In this document: positions 41,144-51,957 of the stretch, piece by piece
Layout: each line of letters starts with the position of its first letter
How positions within the stretch are numbered: position 1 is the first letter of the stretch
Assembly (NCBI RefSeq): GCF_014898815.1
Contig: NW_026515415.1
Span: 41,795-105,794 of the forward strand
Direction of reading: 5' to 3'
DNA from: Panonychus citri
Taxonomy: Eukaryota > Arthropoda > Arachnida > Trombidiformes > Tetranychidae
DNA: 64,000 bases
Made by a program: the position numbers and the translations under genes
The notes under the pieces: generated by a model
Database searches by the model: none
Told to the model about the DNA's origin: nothing
Seen by the model: only the letters and a program-made list of their open reading frames with translations

Positions 41144-44019
41144 ACTCGTGAACATTGAGAGAGAAAAGGGAGTATCAGGGTGATGATAAAAATAATCAGT
41201 GTGACATGAAATTAAGAAAAAGAAAAAATATCATATCATTAACAATGAAAAATCTTAATCTTGATCTTAATTCTTGTTAGTATTTTCATTCCTTGTTCCA
41301 GCAAATTCCGAGGAAAAGTTTGGCTGTATTTTAGACAATCAACAATATCCAGTGAGTTTCAAGCTCAGGGAATCTGTTGATTGAATGGGAAACTTGGAAT
41401 GATTATGAGAATAATAAAAAATAATGTCAACAAGAACCATTAGAAACATCATTTTATTTATGATAACTTTTTGCTTCTAGAGCATCAAGTTATAAATGAA
41501 ATGTTGATGTTATGGTGAAGGATATTCAGGATTGGGGATTTTATCAGATTCTATTTGCTATTACATTTATCAAAGGATGATGATGATGATTATGAGAAAG
41601 AGAGATAATGTTATCAAATCTTCTGAGAGTAACAGGATTTTGATGATTGTAAATCATAATAATGAAGCTAAAATAATTGATCTTGAGATGTTTTTATATG
41701 TTAGATTGTGTATATTGCTCTTGATAATGTGGATTGTTAGATCTCAATCCTTGAGAGAAGTGATGAAAATTCAATGATTTCTTAACAAGTATTTTCAATA
41801 AGGTAAGTATTATATATCCTTTTTGGTTGAAATTGTTTCCAATATCTTTGTGTGTTGCAATTATCATTAAATTCACTGTTATTGGCTATGTAATATAATA
41901 GAATCAACATCTTGATTAATAATTAACAATAGGAAATAATAATGAATTTGATTCACGAATTAGTGAACAACTTGAATGATTTTGAAGTGTATTCATATAA
42001 GTTACACAGTATTTTCTTCCTGTTTAATCTCATCTTCATCTAACCACTTCAATAATCAATGAGTTTCATCTGAAAAAAAAATTCCTCCTTCATCATCTTC
42101 ATTGATGTTTACCGGAAAAACAAATTCACATGATTACAAATGAAGTTAAGTTTTCAGCTTCAACTCAGCTGAGCCATGAAAGTGGTAAAATGATGGGTAA
42201 GTAGACGGTGGTAATAAGGATAAGAATCGGAGAGAGAATCGCATCAAATCAAATAGTGGAATGGTGAGAAAGACAAAGGATTTGTAAATTGGTATTTTAC
42301 TGGTAAAGATTTTCTGGTTCCTCTAGTTTTTTCACATCTCATTCTTGGATTTAAGTTGAATAGCACATGATAAGCTAGGTAGCAATTCCTCATATTAACA
42401 TTAACACACCATTTTTCAATTGTTTACTTTGAACTGTTGGCATTTAATTTCCAATAAATTGTGCACATCGATTGAAAATAGTGGTGATTGTAAAATGTAT
42501 CAATTTTTGAAGCTTTTAGAATTTACGAATTAAGTTTGATAGATAAAAATGGGTAATCTTGATTTTGAAAATTTGTTGAATTTCATTCATAAAAACAGGG
42601 TAAGACCTTTGAAGAAAGAATTTCGATAGGAATATAATCAGGTGAAAGAAGGTAAAACTTTCAGTTGTATTTCCACTTCATCATCGCAGATTCATGAGTC
42701 TCATGTGAATTGGATGTTGTTATAAATAACATGATGATGACGATCATGATAATGATAATGTTTTCGATTGATAGATAAATTCAACGAAGGGAAGAAAATA
42801 ATAAACTTGATACCCAATCAGAGTTTCAGAGGAAGAGAAAATAAATTGAAATTAATCAAAAACCTGAAAAGCAAAAATCCAAGAGATTACAGAATTTTCT
42901 AGCACTGAGATAGCATTTCAACGAAAATGTGATATATGGATTGAGAATAAGATTTACAGGGAATGAATAACAAAATTCAGCAATGGAGTAAAAGATATAG
43001 ATGATGATCAGAGTGAGAATCACATGCGAATATATGAAATTCAGAAAAATAAAGATAGAAAATAAAATGTTCTTACCGATTGAATACGCTGTCTATTTAA
43101 CGGCCTTTTCAATTCTATTTTATCTTAAATTTTATCTTAAGTTTATATGTATTAATTGCTTAGTTCTTTTTTTCAATCTTGATTTTTTCACGAAAATCTC
43201 AAAATGCTCTTAAGAACTAAGATAATCCAGTTAAATTGGTAACCCAGAACAAAAGATGTAACTGTTTTGTATTAAATCGCAATTGAATCAAAGTAAATCC
43301 CAATTATTATTCTTGTTAGACACTTGGAAATCATTTCTTTTCAATTGGTATCGTCATTAAGTTAATCGAAGCATAAAAGTTCAAATACTCTTCTATCATC
43401 ATTATTATTATTAACATTATTAGTACCATTGTAAATTTACAGGAAACTAAATTAAGTGAATGAAAAGTTTACCCAAAACTTTATTCAATATTCTCATAGA
43501 CTCTTCATGTTACCATTTAAAACTGAATCTTTTATTTACAATTCTTATTGTTATCATCATTATCAAGCCCATTATCTTGATAATTTGTTCAGTTTTATTG
43601 TCAATACAAAAAAAGTTCAATCCTTTCACATTCAGTTGAAAATAAGAAAAGATCTTTCTCACTCTTGTTCTCACATTATCCCTCCAGTGATCTAAATATT
43701 AATAGAATGGTACAGAGATGCGAACATATAGTCGAAACTGGTTAAGCGATTGCATTATTGTAGCATTTTTTTCCATGAAATTTTTATTGTTTCTCAACCC
43801 AGGAATGTTTATATTACCCAATGGAGAAAAAATCTTTAGGTTCTGTCCAAGAGTTCAAAAATCATTCAAAGAATTTCAATAGTACAAAGAAAGAGTTATT
43901 TCCTCAAAATGAAATCACATAACACGTAGTTCTTTCGTATTAAGTGAACTCTGAAATTCGCACTATTTGAATCGATTTTTACTCACCAGAAAAGTCTAAT
44001 CATACAATTTTATTTACAT

Positions 44020-44187
44020 TTTCGATGACCTCGAAATGCGTTAATTTACCGATGACCTGAATAACCTTGATCTTCCAATATGACAATTGAGTATCGCAAA
44101 CTCAAAACACTCAAGCCTCGAGTCACTGAGACTTCTAGTTGTTAAATTTCAAAAAACATCGACGAAAATAGCTGAATAGACCTGTAT
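44020..44187 (+). repeat. short CCCTGTAT-type repeat, copy 2
   Basis: Aligns with the 27.4-kb and 58.0-kb copies: GATGACCTGAATAACCTTGA, then AATATGACAATTGAGTATCG, then CTCAAGCCTCGAGTC, and an end GAATAGACCTGTAT. It has more substitutions than the other two copies. Confidence 0.55.
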
Positions 44188-44348
44188 TGTTTCAACTTCT
44201 CTTTATTAATTTTCTGAGATTTCCGAAACAAAATGTTAAATTTGACTGTGTCTTTTTTATTGCAATTGAAATGACTTCAGGGATTTTTATTTCCCGTCTC
44301 TGTACCAGCACATTAACTTTGAAGCAATAAGTCGTCAGACCAGCATGT

Positions 44349-44630
44349 TTGGTAGAAGTTGCTGTAGCAGACTCAACCAACGCGGAAAGATTGCGGGTTG
44401 ATAGACCAGCTTTTCATATCATTCGTACACAGCGAGTTAGGAATTACATCATGAACCAATATGCAGATATTGGATCTTCCCCCGAGTCGATGGCATTTTT
44501 GGATTTTTTTGGTTATAAAACAAGCTCGTGTTCATGTTCAATCTGTTTATCCAGGTTCAAAGTTTATTTGTATTGTTGATATTACAGCATCGGCTTTTTC
44601 AAAAAGTAAACCTAATATTGAAAATTGGAG
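44349..44630 (+). pseudogene. unidentified ORF fragment
   Basis: A frame reading VDRPAFHIIRTQRVRNYIMN and SSPESMAFLDFFGYK, then a shift near 44525, continuing VHVQSVYPGSKFICIVDITA. The amino-acid composition looks like a real protein rather than noise, but I do not recognise a family. It lies upstream of the second polymerase B wreck and could belong to the same element; this is inference. Confidence 0.3.
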
Positions 44631-44689
44631 TGAGTTATGAGCCGGAAATTTTCTCAAAGTTCCAATGTAAAAATAATTTAAATACAATT

Positions 44690-44910
44690 TAAGAATTTAA
44701 CGCAATCACAATCAAGTTATAACCAACTCTTATATTTTTAATGTTGTTTCTAGGAAAGGGGAATAGAGAATGAATTAAAATGATACAAAATAATACAATA
44801 AATGTCGAAGGTGATCATGATCAGAGTATCATGATCAAGTCAGGTTTGTCATTTTATATACTTTTCTGTTCCTCCTTAGTTGAATTTATTGACAATTGAT
44901 AGAGAGATTA
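44690..44910 (-). repeat. fragment of the 54.9-kb family LTR, reversed
   Basis: On the minus strand this follows the LTR: on the plus strand TTTAATGTTGTTTCTAGGAA corresponds to the reverse complement of the TTAGACAACATTAAAG block, followed by AATACAATAAATGTCGAAGG and the palindrome region GTGATCATGATCAGAGTATC (44811-44830). Later TGACAATTGATAGAGA fits the LTR's TTAATTGTCA part. It is strongly diverged, hence older than the 54.9-kb copy. Confidence 0.65.
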
Positions 44911-45203
44911 TGTCATCTAATGAATATTTTCTATCTAGAATAACAATAGATAACAACAAAAAATTTCCATACTGAGTTTTCATAGTGTAAGTTAATCCAT
45001 CTTCTTTTTCAAAGCAATCATCAGATTTTTGTGATGACCTTCAAGTTTGTCCTTTAGTCTTGTGTGATAAGCTAATTTTGTATCTATTACTACATTTATA
45101 TATTCGTTTAATTCATCCATTTCTTATGTTCTTATTCTTTTCAATAGGAATTCTATACTTATTAATATTTACTTGCGTTTTTATAATTCTAAAAATACTT
45201 ATA

Positions 45204-45671
45204 ATGGATAGCCAGGTAAGTTTTCTTCATACATGAATTTTGAGTTTGAGTGTTCAATATGGATGAATTTTTCTTTACAGCGTTACCCTGAAGGTTTAAA
45301 CAAAAATCAAAAAGCTAAATTTAGAGCTAAGAAAAGACCGCAGAAAATGGAAGAGATGCCAAAAAACGAAATACATAAGCAAATATGGCTCTGTCAAAAA
45401 GGAAGAAAATTTTTCCTGCCGCCGATAAAAGCGAACAGAAGCTTATTGGGATGTATCAACGAATATTAGTCACCCCAGAAGGTGAAAAGAAAACCGAGAT
45501 GGAAGAAAATATTGCTGCTGCTGGAAAAAATTAGCCGAGAAAACCAAAAAATATAAAAATTTATTTGCTGATGTTGGCAATAAAAAGACCAAAACTGATA
45601 AATACGACGATAAAAAACTACTTAAAAATCCGTATAAATACCTAGAGAAAAGTTATGATAATGATGATTAA
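45204..45671 (+). pseudogene. small spliced basic protein, unrecognised
   Basis: ATG at 45204 gives a four-codon exon (MDSQ) ending at 45215 with donor GTAAGT. The acceptor TTCTTTACAG ends at 45280. Exon 2 reads RYPEGLNKNQKAKFRAKKR, rich in Lys/Arg. A different frame from about 45385 gives ADKSEQKLIGMYQRILVTPE. After another break near 45533 a third frame gives KYKNLFADVGNKKTKTD and ends at TAA 45671. The protein would be highly basic and might bind nucleic acid. Upstream of the ATG the same frame encodes a hydrophobic stretch (FLMFLFFSIGILYLLIFTCV), so it may instead be the tail of a membrane protein. Function unknown. Confidence 0.35.
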
Positions 45672-45845
45672 TAAAAAAAATGTGATGATTAATAAAATAA
45701 ATTATTATGATGATTATGATGGTAAACTAAAATGATGAAATCTAATAAAATATTTTCTTACAATTAAAATCCATTATGTACTGTTAATATATTTCCATTC
45801 ATCTATCATGAACATGCAAACTCTGAACAATATTTCAAATAGAAA

Positions 45846-46997
45846 ATGATTACTGCCTTTCATATTTTTTCTCTCTTAAGTTCTGATGATGAAACGGTTC
45901 CTATGGAATCAGTTAATAATTCCTCTGCCTTATCTGCCACTGAACTTTCATTCTCGTCAACTGAATCATCTGAAGATGATAATAGTACATTACCAACAAC
46001 ATACAAATGTCCACGGTCTTCGAAAAAACCCTTCAAACGCTACGGAATGTATAAACTACATTTAAAGGCTTGTGGTGTACCACCACTGGTAATAAACGTT
46101 AATTTTCCTTGTGACATCAACCGATTGCACCTTCTATCTACAGCAATGGGAAAAAGATTTGTTGTGTATCGTGCTGACAATTGAGAAGTAGCCGATGTAA
46201 GTGGCGTTTACCAAGACTTCGGTGCAAATTACAACATATTTTTAAATTTGGTAAGTATGCTTTCTGTTCAAACTTTTGCAGGACCTCTGAATGAAATTGA
46301 ATCTTTTCTTGTGTTGAAATTCAATTATGAAATGTCTCTGTACAAGCCCTGATCTTTTTAATCCATTGATTCTTGACTTATAACTAAATTTTACAACTAT
46401 AACTGATCCTAGAACCAACATTTTATTTATATTGCATAGGTATCGATAAACTAAAACTGGTAAAGGCTGGAATCAGTATCCAAGTCGAAATGGTACAAAA
46501 ATCGCTAGATGGTGTCCAGTTCGTTAAGCCAACTTTCACTATGAGAAATTATCAACTAATAGAACTGACTCTGAACAAATCCTTGCCGATTTAGTTCCAG
46601 TTAGTTACGCTTTAATCGCAGTCGATTGGAAACGAAATATTGTCTGTAAAAACTTTACTTTCGTCAAAATCTTAGGCAACAATTTTTGAAGTCACTAGCA
46701 GAAACTATAGATGAGCATAAACAAGAAAACTTCAAACCTTCAAGTATGTCTTCACTTGATGTACAGGAATTTGAAGCTATTCAGAATTGTCATATCTGTG
46801 GTAAATGGTTGGGTCATGATAGGGCTCGTGATCATCTCACTGGTCAGGTCAGAGGTCCTGCACACCAAGCATGCAATGTATCGTATCAAGTGCCATCTAA
46901 AATTCCAGTTATTTTTCATAATTTGAAAAACTTTGGTGCGCACACCATTATCCCCGCTTTACGTTCTGGAATGTTCTCAAAAATCAAGATATTATGA
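45846..46997 (+). pseudogene. second Polinton-type DNA polymerase B wreck
   Basis: The N-terminal region begins at ATG 45846 with a Ser/Glu-rich leader (SSTESSEDDNSTL) and a finger YKCPRSSKKPFKRYGMYKLH in which the second expected Cys is replaced. A TGA follows near 46182. A likely intron runs from 46252 (GTAAGTATG) to about 46438 (TGCATAG). Then come VKAGISIQVEMVQKSLDGVQ and, from 46686, the HNH-like block CHICGKWLGHDRARDHLTG with GPAHQACNVSYQ and IPVIFHNLKNFGAHT. This matches the corresponding block of the 20.1-kb copy (VRDHCHLTGVYRGAAH). The exonuclease, palm and C-terminal parts are absent. The role of the intact protein would be replication of the element's DNA. Confidence 0.75.
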
Positions 46998-48925
46998 ATA
47001 TTGAAAATTTTCACAATTTGCTAAACGAAATGAATTCACAAACAATCAGTTAATTGCTAGGATCTCACCAACAATTAACTTTAACCATCAACATCTCCGA
47101 GTAAAGTCAAAATTGTTTCTTTTGATTTTCTCGCAATTAACGCAATTAAACCTTCAATGAACTCCTTATCAGACTGATAACTTTACATGAACACTGTAAT
47201 CAAATAAATTGTGATGTTAGTTGTTAATCTATTTTATCAGCAATTAGTTAACTCTTGGTCAACAATAACACTTTGAAAGCAAATACTTATCAAAATTGAT
47301 CAAGTTAATCAGCTTAAATTGTCAATTTTAATTTGTTATTAATATGAACTTGACATTTTCATTATCGTAATGAAGCAATTTGTTAATCCAGTTCAATTAT
47401 TCACTTTCAATCAATGTCATCAACCTAATCAGTAGACATTTCAGTTTCAACAATCATCAGCAATCAATTAATTGTTATGGATAATTTGAATTCCTTGGTC
47501 CAGGATTAAGATTGATTAAGCAAAAATGTTTCTTTATTGATTAACAAATGGATCAATGATCAGAGCAATCGTTAATTAATCACTTGTCTATTATATCTTA
47601 ATGATAGAGGATTAATTTTAATTACTGTTAAATCACAATCAAGTAAATGACTTTCAATTGACGGTTCAATCAACTTGTTAACAGTAATTAAAACTAAATC
47701 ATCATAAATTGTTGGTAATCAACAAACAAAAACAACTAAATTAAACATGAAAAGTTAAGGTTTAAGAAGCTGGTATTACTTTGAGTAATTAGCAAATCCT
47801 GATTGTTGACATTTACTAATCAATAGAGATACATGTTAATCAACTCAAAGATAATCGTTTATTATTACTATTAATTATTTTGACAAGTTTAGTGATAAAT
47901 AAATCAAATTGGTTAACATGGTTACGATTTGAATCAGATTATATAATTATTATGATTAATATTATATTAATTAAGTGATTAAGTGAAATCGAATGTAGAT
48001 GCAATTGAGAATCAAGTTGATTATTAAATCTTATCAGTTGATTGTAACTAATTGTATTTTCAATAATAATAATAATCATCGTCATCATAATAGTCACAGT
48101 CAAACCAATTACAATCTTATGTCAACATGAGGAGAGAGACATCTAGAAATACAATTAAAGTCTTAATAATTGAGACCTTGACTGGACTATCTCATAACTG
48201 GACTGGAGATATAGGATAAGATTTGTTGAAATCTAATGCGCATCGGTTAATACGATGAAGAATCGGACTTGTTTTTTTGTTAGCGTTCAAACATTAAATG
48301 ATAGATTAAACTGAAATTAAGAGTTTTGGGTTGAACGAAACAAAAGTTTCCTATGATAATATTTTGAATTTGATTATCTGAACAATGATCTTTTTATTGT
48401 CTATTGTTCTAGTTAACACTTTTTTATTGTTTTTTGTGCACAAAATTTCTTTTCATCTTATTGTCTTATTTTTAACTAACTGAAGCAAAAAACAATCGAA
48501 AAATTTCCTTGAGGCTCCTTGTCATTGTTCGCTATTATCAATTGATAAAAAGAAGTCCCAAATCAACCGATAAACTAAAAAAGCTACAAAGTTTCTTCCG
48601 ATTCTTCATCGTATTTTTATATCTTGTTAACCTGTTTTACACAATAATTTACAAACAGTCATTTTACGTAAGTGTTTTCATAAATATTCCATAAGCTGAA
48701 TTGTGACCATTGTGGTAAAGAACCTTCAATATCTTTAATTAAAATAAAACTCTGGATTCGGTAAGTAATTTGATTGATCGAATTTCCTTGCATATCTAAA
48801 TTAATATCATTATTTACTTGGGAAACTCAATTTTTCTATTTAGTTATTGAATTGAGTTTGTTAATTGGTGCAAATTATTTGTACCTTATTTTTTGTTAAT
48901 CACAAATAATAAATTGTATCGATTA
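46998..48925. other. AT-rich region without supported gene
   Basis: Very AT-rich from 47.0 to 48.1 kb with many AATTGATTAA-like words. Near 48509-48770 there is a hydrophobic frame (FFRFFIVFLYLVNLFYTIIY), then a different frame with LNCDHCGKEPSISLIK ending at a good donor (CG/GTAAGT, 48760). This could be a lost exon, but nothing pairs with it. Confidence 0.45.
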
Positions 48926-49236
48926 TTCTTACTACAGCCGCCTACTCAGATTGTCTTGAAATTTTTTCTGGAGGTAGGCCTTATGTAGATCTATATACAT
49001 GTTGAGAGTTTTTAAAGTCCATTCTTTATGTCAAAAAAATTTTATGAGCTAGGTACCTCCCACTTTCTGAGAAGTTTAAACTGCCCATAGACTTCTTAAG
49101 GATTTTATGTTTGAATACTAATGACTCCGCCCACAGAAGTTTCCGCTGAAAACCCTCAACATGTATATAGACCTACATAAGGCCTACCTTCAGAAAAAAT
49201 TTCAAGACAATCTGCGTAGGGGGCGGTAGTAAAGAA
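48926..49236. mobile_element. 311-bp MITE with 85-bp inverted ends
   Basis: Terminal inverted repeats of about 85 bp: left TTCTTACTACAGCCGCC onward, right ending GGGCGGTAGTAAAGAA, flanked by TA on both sides (48924-48925 and 49237-49238). Arms share TTGTCTTGAAATTTTTTCTG and the ACATGT block. The centre is short and non-coding, with TTTCCGCTGAAAACC. A TA duplication suggests Tc1/mariner-type mobilisation. Confidence 0.85.
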
Positions 49237-49538
49237 TAGCCAAGTTGTGATTTTTATGTTTACCAATAAAACAAGTTTAATAAATTCAAGATAGAAAAAG
49301 CGACTCAAGTTCATCCAAAATTCATAACTGACCTTTTTCGAAGTCGACTCTGTTGAAATTAATCCAAAATTCACAATCAACAAATTAATTTTTAACTTTT
49401 GTTCAACTTTTTGAAGTCAAATCGTATTTTTTAATTTTGACTCGGTTGAGCTTAAACGGGAAATGATTGATTTTCAAACATTGAGGGAGTAGAACCTGCT
49501 CCCTTCAATCAACCAATAGAATTTTAGCAAAACCCAGT

Positions 49539-49970
49539 ATGAAAACACTATATAATGAACCGGGGTGCCATAAAGGGCACTCGGTTCGGAACACGATGTT
49601 AGCACACTTTCTGGATTTTGGTACACCCCATATAGAAATAGACTACTTTTCATACCACCAGGGGGCGTTTTGGTCAATGCTTGTATCAACCAATCAGAGA
49701 ACGCCAACTGTGCCAGAGGATCACTTATTATACTACTATCCGCACTTAGTCCTAGAACCTCACGATAAGTTACTCTTTCAGATGCAGAAAGTGAAAGCCA
49801 ATGAATTTCAGGGAGATCATCAAAATCAGCCACTGTCATATCATTATATCATTCTATTCGGAGAGGTCCTTCTCCAAAGTCCGAATGAATGTACGACCTT
49901 GGTCAGGATAATTTCTATATCTTCCTATGGGAGTTGTTGGCCAAAACGCCATGTTGTTATACTTAGTTAG
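49539..49970 (+). other. GC-richer block with overlapping open frames
   Basis: This block is visibly less AT-rich than its surroundings and is open on both strands: 143 codons forward from ATG 49539 (contains HIEIDYFSYHQGAFWSML) and 121 codons in reverse (49474-49839, contains LSLSASERVTYREVLGLSAD). Neither resembles a family I know. It contains CCACCAGGGGGCG at 49655-49667. It may be a transposon fragment or a regulatory element instead of a gene. Confidence 0.3.
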
Positions 49971-50410
49971 GTGTTTCGATCGTGATCTGTGCTGAATTCA
50001 AGATGAAATTAATAATTAGATACACAAATTTTCTAGAATTAAGTTTTGAACTTACAGCTGTTGTTCTACAGCGTTGTATCAGATCAATTGTTGTCGGCGG
50101 TAATGGTGTTGAGGACGATGGGGTTGAAGATGATGTTGAAGCTGTTGGTGTTGTTCAAGGTCGAGTTATTCGAGACTATCTTCGAGAAAATGGAGCAATT
50201 GGTGCTGTTCTTTTTTTAGCTGCGCAATCATTTGAATTGTTGATATCCTTTCTAGGAGCACGCAGTTGGTTTCCACTTCGAAGCTTAGTGGCTGATGGAT
50301 TGTCTATGACAGTAAAAAGGAAAATTATTAATGTAAAAAATATATAAATTAATATGTAACTTGACAAGTTAAATAGCGTTTAAATTGATTGTAAATCAAT
50401 GGGAACGCCG

Positions 50411-50715
50411 TAAAGAAAGACAATGTCTATAAATTATTAAAATAGAGTTTAAACCACTTAAAAATTTCATCATATTATCAACATATAGCTGCAATTTAGT
50501 TACACTAGTTAGATTTACTCGCAAGAACATTCTTACTAATTAGTCATCTTATCAATGGAAACTCAATAAAGAAAGAAAATGTACATAAGTTGAATGAAAA
50601 TTTCATTTTGTCATCTTCAACTTTTTTCTATGTATGTCTACTTCACAATGGCAATAATTCCACAATAGAATTGTACAATTGAATCTCATAGAGAAAGAAA
50701 ATGTCTATAAAATTT
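50411..50715. repeat. degenerate tandem repeat
   Basis: Three copies of an AAAGAAAGAMAATGTCTATAA motif at about 50412, 50568 and 50692, each preceded by AATGGGAAC/AATGGAAAC/TTGAATCTC-like sequence. The period is about 125-155 bp. Copies are diverged. Confidence 0.5.
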
Positions 50716-50734
50716 GTTTGAATCATGTATAAAT

Positions 50735-51112
50735 CTAGAAATATTCATAAAATATTACCTTGATGTGATGAGCAGCTCTGCTCATCGATAGATAGTTGAC
50801 TATATGCTGTTGTTGTTGTTGTTCAGCCTCTTGTTGATGCTGCAGCTGTTCAACGCCTTGTTGCCTTGTCCCTCTGCTGCGACTGTTGTTGTTGTCGTTG
50901 TTGTCGCTGATTTTCTTGTTGTTGTTGATTGGCTTTGACTCTTTGTAGTTGCTAGTCTTGGCGTTGATGGTGAGTGGTAATAAAACTGCCCGGTCTGGGA
51001 CAAAAAGAGCGCGAAAATCACCAGACCATGGTTTATTGATCACTATCGAATGCATCTGAATTATTGGGTGCACTTTCCTTCCGGATGACGAATAAGCACT
51101 GAAAAAGAACAC
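50735..51112 (-). CDS. possible Q/N-rich exon, unrecognised
   Basis: A minus-strand frame of 125 codons starting MFFFSAYSSSGRKVHPIIQM, continuing to an Asn/Ser-rich part (KISDNNDNNNSRSRG) and a Gln-rich part (QLQHQQEAEQQQQQHIVNYL). It ends at a plausible donor, CATCAAG/GTAATA (50758). A candidate next exon on the same strand starts after TTTACTGTCATAG (about 50307) and has a Gln/His-rich frame, but with two stops. It may be a host Q-rich gene fragment or simple triplet DNA that happens to be open. No function assigned. Confidence 0.25.
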   Translation of the reverse strand: MFFFSAYSSSGRKVHPIIQMHSIVINKPWSGDFRALFVPDRAVLLPLTINAKTSNYKESKPINNNKKISDNNDNNNSRSRGTRQQGVEQLQHQQEAEQQQQQHIVNYLSMSRAAHHIKVIFYEYF

Positions 51113-51708
51113 GTTTCAAGGAGATGATCTCGGATTTGTTGAAAATGTTGCTTCCAATCGATTTATGTTTCAACACGGATATTATTTGTCTGATCTTTCT
51201 GGACAAAGGAGTACCTTTTCCATTGTCAAACCTGGGGAAAGAAAAGTAATTGATTGATAAATTTGTAAAACATTTAGTGAACGAAATAATACTAATAGTA
51301 TTGATACTTTACCTGTTATTTTTTTGTATTTTCATGATGATTCAATAAGAAGGTTAAGTTTAATTTGAGATTGATGAAAACTGTTGAACTTGTTCTAACT
51401 TAAAAAAATTATAAGTGAGCTTCTCAAAGATGATCTTTTTTCTTCAACAACAGTTTTCTTCAGAAGACATTAACTGACCAGATGTCATTGATGAGTTACA
51501 GAAACTGTCAAGAGACAAAAGATAACATAGAAGTGTTAACTTTTTTCGCTCAACATCCGCTCTTAATATTCTTTCTTGTTGAAACCAATGATTCGAAAAT
51601 GGTCATTAGCTGTTTGTGCAAGGATTAACTGAAGTAAAATGTTTTCATTGTAATTAACAAAGAGACACTTGAGTACAAATCAATATACAACCAATGAAAC
51701 AATCATAG

Positions 51709-51957
51709 ATACATTATACACAGTCAATATTATTATCAAAGATGTATATAATGTACATGAGTGATATACACTTTATAATGCTATTATTTTGTGGGATCAT
51801 TGAGATGATGTGAAGAAAAATATAACTATTGTATTAACAATACTGCTGTTACAAATACTGCGTTGCCTCAATAACCTTAATCATAAAACCTAATAGATAT
51901 ATTATACAACAAAGGTTACATTAATGAAGATGCATATAATGTATATATACACTAATA
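51709..51957. repeat. tandem repeat of about 183 bp, split by a transposon
   Basis: Block A (TATTATACA... GATGTATATAATGTA...) occurs at about 51709-51775 and 51892-51957. Block B (ATTGAGATGA...ATTGTATTAACAATA) occurs at about 51797-51845 and again only at about 54118-54165, beyond the hairpin element. Removing that element puts the second block B at the expected distance, so a two-copy tandem repeat was interrupted by the insertion. Confidence 0.6.

Larger units (their letters stand above)
36931..43980. other. gene-poor region
   Basis: No gene could be supported. GA/CT tracts (37571-37599, around 39090) and GAT runs (41124-41143) occur. Three short segments with good splice signals lie at 39885-39914, 40271-40300 and 41302-41351, discussed as a finding. 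38.2-39.0 kb is particularly AT-rich. Confidence 0.5.
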
